Below are positions 61,906 to 64,000 of a stretch of DNA of 64,000 nucleotides, piece by piece. The translations under genes and the position numbers were made by a program. How positions within the stretch are numbered: position 1 is the stretch's first letter; the number at the start of each line of letters is the position of its first letter. The notes under the pieces were generated by a model. That model did no database searches. It was not told the origin of the DNA and saw nothing but the letters and a program-made list of their open reading frames with translations. Origin of the DNA: Paenactinomyces guangxiensis (GTDB taxonomy: Bacteria > Bacillota > Bacilli > Thermoactinomycetales > Thermoactinomycetaceae); NCBI RefSeq assembly GCF_016055185.1, contig NZ_JAECVR010000009.1, positions 1 through 64,000 of the forward strand, written 5' to 3'.

Positions 61906-62388
61906 ATGACGGTTTATCAGTATGAAGCGGTGTTGAATAATGGTGAAACGAAAAGCTTGTCTGATTATGAAGGAAAAGTGCTGTTGATCGTCAACACAGC
62001 AAGCAAATGCGGATTTACGCCCCAATATAAAGAGTTGCAAGAATTATACGAGCAGTACCGTGAGGATGGACTGGAGATTCTGGCGTTCCCCTGCAACCAG
62101 TTTATGAATCAAGAGCCGGGGACAGATGCGGAAATCCTTGAGTTTTGTTCACTCAATTACGGCGTGACGTTCCCAATCTTTTCAAAAATCGATGTGAATG
62201 GCGATCAAGCCCATCCCTTGTATAAGTATCTTTGTAAAGAAGCACCGGGACTGATGGGGAGTAAGGCAATTAAATGGAATTTTACCAAGTTCCTGGTAAA
62301 TCGCAAGGGGGAAGTGGTTAAACGGGTTGCTTCCAATATCAAGCCAAGCGAATGCAGAAGGCAAATTGAGGCGCTGTTAAAAGGCTAG
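61906..62388 (+). CDS. glutathione peroxidase (Cys type)
   Basis: 160 residues, thioredoxin fold. The peroxidatic Cys (not selenocysteine) is in NTASKCGFTPQYKELQ near residue 36; the Gln and Trp of the tetrad are in LAFPCNQF and IKWNFTKFL. The Cys in the same FPCNQF segment is the usual resolving residue of thioredoxin-dependent members, so it likely reduces peroxides with thioredoxin. ACAGGAGAGGGAG precedes ATG 61906. Single gene with a strong terminator. Confidence 0.92.
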   Translation: MTVYQYEAVLNNGETKSLSDYEGKVLLIVNTASKCGFTPQYKELQELYEQYREDGLEILAFPCNQFMNQEPGTDAEILEFCSLNYGVTFPIFSKIDVNGDQAHPLYKYLCKEAPGLMGSKAIKWNFTKFLVNRKGEVVKRVASNIKPSECRRQIEALLKG

Positions 62389-62398
62389 TTTAAGATAT

Positions 62399-62440
62399 GA
62401 AGCAGCCGGCCTGATCCACCGGCTGCTTCTTCCCATTTTA
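62399..62440 (+). terminator. terminator after the glutathione peroxidase gene
   Basis: AAGCAGCCGG pairs with CCGGCTGCTT around a nine-base loop, followed by CTTCCCATTTT. The stem is strong, the T-run imperfect. Confidence 0.8.
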
Positions 62441-62857
62441 ATGATCCCGCTTGTAAGCTACATCGCCATTAAAATGGGAGGCTTCTCAATTCCATCTGGC
62501 GTGGCCCCCAAGAGGATACCGGGCAACGCTCACTATCATCCTGTGTTAGGTTGGATTCCAAATTCTCCATCTATTCATCGAAATAATGCGCGTATACTTA
62601 GAAAGGGAAAAATATGGACCATATGGGAGAGTTTCATTGAATGTTCTATGAACTTTATCCCTGTCTGGCAATACTGGCTTATCATCTTAACTCAAACACG
62701 GTAAATGTTGAAGTATTTATAAGCTGGATTAAAAAGATCGAATGGAAGGCAAGCTATTAATATCCATAAAAGGAGCTATGCCTTTTTAAAAGTAATTTTT
62801 ATCTTTCATGTTATATTTTTTACTGGTCACATTACCTGGTAAGGAGTTGATGATGAT
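62441..62857. other. gene-free stretch
   Basis: About 415 bp. An open frame of 87 codons at 62441-62704 lacks an RBS, has no recognisable domain and begins in the terminator trail, so I do not call it a gene. Confidence 0.45.
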
Positions 62858-62947
62858 ATGCTACCTCTTATTATTTTTTTTGTGATCGGAATAACATTGA
62901 TCATTCTATTTGTTTATTCCTTTAAATTTATTCATAAGAAGCAGTAA
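62858..62947 (+). CDS. 29-residue single-helix membrane peptide
   Basis: ATG 62858 with AAGGAGTTG about ten bases upstream. The product is one hydrophobic helix (LPLIIFFVIGITLIILFVYSF) followed by KFIHKKQ, a positive C-terminal tail placing it with the tail inside. It resembles the many tiny membrane peptides of Bacilli that modulate transporters or act as toxins, but nothing identifies a partner. Confidence 0.45.
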   Translation: MLPLIIFFVIGITLIILFVYSFKFIHKKQ

Positions 62948-63097
62948 AAGAAGCCCCGACTAAACGTTTCTTCTTTCCATTTAATCATTTACACACTTCC
63001 CGATTTAGTCTAAAAACAATAACGAAACTGCATTGGCTGACGTTGCCTGTATTTCCGCGAATACGGCCTCCCTTTTATCAACCCTGGGTTACAAAAT

Positions 63098-63757
63098 TCA
63101 TTCCTTCCCTCTCGTCGGATCTGCATCTGCAAAGTAGGAAGCAAATTGGCTGCGGGTTTCCTCCAGCTGTTCAGGGGAAAGTATTTGGCATTGACCGATC
63201 ATCTGTGCGCCAAATGCCAGATGAGCGACATTTTCAATGATTTCTGCTCTTGTATACGCGGAGGCAAGTGTTTTTCCTACTGTAATCACACCGTGATTTT
63301 TTAACAACGCGCCGTTGGCGCCATTCAGTACAGCAACCGCTTCTTCGGCCAGTTCCTCCGAGCCGAATCTTGCATAGTCAGCAACGGGCACCCGGTCACC
63401 AATTTCTGCAATTAAATAATGGACGGGGGGAATCTCTTCACCTGCACAGGCGAACATCGTCGCATAGGTGGAATGCGTATGCACAACCGCTTCAACATCC
63501 GGCCGCAGCCTGTAAATGGAGGCGTGCATCGGAGTTTCTGATGAAGGTTTTCTTTCGCCCGCTACAACCTCACCTGTTGCTAAATCCACTGCCACCAAAT
63601 CAGCTGTGGTGATCAAATGATAAGGCACAGCAGAAGGGGTAATCCACATTCTGTTATTCTTGGCATCACGTACACTTACATTTCCGTTTGTTCCTTTTAC
63701 CAATCCTGTTTGGTGCATTTCCCTAGCATAGTAAACTAATGTTTCCAGCTTCTCCAT
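63098..63757 (-). CDS. class II aldolase/adducin family protein (L-fuculose-phosphate aldolase-like)
   Basis: About 219 residues. Zinc ligands are in VVHTHSTYATMFA (H-x-H) and LKNHGVITVG (third His); the catalytic acid is the Glu in SSETPMHASIY. The substrate loop is GTNGNVSVRD. Family members cleave fuculose, rhamnulose or ribulose phosphates, or act in methionine salvage. AGGGGGC precedes ATG 63757, and the start lies about 60 bp after the stop of the enoyl-CoA hydratase gene. The substrate cannot be fixed. Confidence 0.85.
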   Translation of the reverse strand: MEKLETLVYYAREMHQTGLVKGTNGNVSVRDAKNNRMWITPSAVPYHLITTADLVAVDLATGEVVAGERKPSSETPMHASIYRLRPDVEAVVHTHSTYATMFACAGEEIPPVHYLIAEIGDRVPVADYARFGSEELAEEAVAVLNGANGALLKNHGVITVGKTLASAYTRAEIIENVAHLAFGAQMIGQCQILSPEQLEETRSQFASYFADADPTRGKE

Positions 63758-63820
63758 GAAACAGCCCCCTGGAATATTAAGTGCGAATAAGAGCAAATAA
63801 AACAGAGAAAGATCACTCTT

Positions 63821-64000
63821 TTATTTGCCTTTAAAATGGGGTTTTCTTTTTTCGCGGAATGCACGAACCCCTTCTTGATGGTCATAAGAAGGAACCATTA
63901 AAGCTTGTGCAGCCCGTTCCGCTTCCAGTATATCGGCTAGATCGGCTGTAAGAGCCTGGTGGGCAAGGCGTTTTATTTTTCCGTACACCCGGGTTGGGCC
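63821..64000 (-). CDS. enoyl-CoA hydratase/isomerase, C-terminal fragment (cut by window edge)
   Basis: The last 59 codons of a gene entering from beyond 64000. The sequence ends AALMVPSYDHQEG-like (ALMVPSYDHQEGVRAFREKR, then KPHFKGK), the common C-terminus of crotonase-family enzymes of fatty-acid or aromatic degradation. The gene lies directly before the aldolase gene on the same strand. Confidence 0.8.
   Translation of the reverse strand, partial: GPTRVYGKIKRLAHQALTADLADILEAERAAQALMVPSYDHQEGVRAFREKRKPHFKGK

Noticed and set aside
62441..62704. Plus-strand frame of 87 codons after the glutathione peroxidase terminator
   Set aside because: No RBS, no recognisable domain, unusual composition.
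1..64000. tRNA, rRNA or CRISPR sequences
   Set aside because: No T-loop motif in a cloverleaf setting, no rRNA-like block and no regularly spaced repeats were seen on either strand.

Overview
The window looks like chromosome of a spore-forming, mid-GC Bacillota (order Bacillales; the family cannot be fixed from sequence alone, Thermoactinomycetaceae would be my guess). The grounds are very strong AGGAGG ribosome binding sites, many TTG starts, and a Bacillus-type gene set: HemZ, YmaF, a ManR/ManP/ManA remnant, a YesL-like protein, DhaKLM, an OmpR-type two-component pair and a YifB/ComM ATPase. I saw no tRNA, rRNA or CRISPR array.

Layout. (1) 1-2600: four paralogous small proteins in tandem (basic N-terminus, conserved acidic C-terminal core) plus two arginine-rich mini-proteins. 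They match no family I know and are the most novel coding sequence here. (2) 2.7-5.8 kb: cobyric acid synthase and cobyrinate a,c-diamide synthase. (3) 5.9-9.2 kb: an ectoine/hydroxyectoine-type ABC importer (ehuBCDA order). (4) 9.4-12.9 kb: hemZ, then a scar where a manR-manP deletion has left a short HTH/EIIA remnant before an intact manA. (5) 13-21.8 kb: secreted beta-propeller protein, DUF4383 membrane protein, UgtP/MGDG-type glycosyltransferase, about 1 kb of structured non-coding DNA, an FtsX-type permease without its ATPase, and a divergent response regulator/histidine kinase pair. (6) 21.9-30.6 kb: one minus-strand run of Lrp regulator, oligopeptide ABC importer, two half-size ChrA proteins and gamma-glutamyltransferase, which suggests use of gamma-glutamyl peptides. 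(7) 30.8-35.7 kb: dhaKLM, an amidase interrupted by an in-frame TAG, YmaF and a NUDIX hydrolase. (8) 35.77-37.18 kb: a decayed IS605/IS1341-like tnpB element with structured ends.

(9) 40-58.2 kb: a carbohydrate locus. A GntR helix-turn-helix fused to a solute-binding-protein fold (56809-58194) is divergent to a long minus-strand run: secreted TIM-barrel-like protein, sugar SBP, two permeases, two Gfo/Idh/MocA oxidoreductases and a DUF4091 protein. A second minus-strand run holds a GNAT acetyltransferase, a polysaccharide-deacetylase-like protein, a DegT aminotransferase, a DUF624 protein and a ROK kinase; an Nramp-type transporter lies between the two. The same 15-bp sequence, centred on the palindrome TTGACTAGTCAA, sits in both control regions and supplies -35 hexamers on both strands at the regulator promoter. 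I read this as a co-regulated locus for an amino-modified sugar or glycan; the substrate is unknown.

(10) 58.2-64 kb: a broken serine beta-lactamase-like gene, YifB/ComM ATPase, glutathione peroxidase, a 29-residue membrane peptide, a class II aldolase, and the 3' end of an enoyl-CoA hydratase gene.

Two families of dispersed palindromes occur. One is a 70-80 bp element (12.9, 49.2 and, diverged, 58.6 kb). The other is a terminator stem of shared sequence (5.8 and 33.5 kb).
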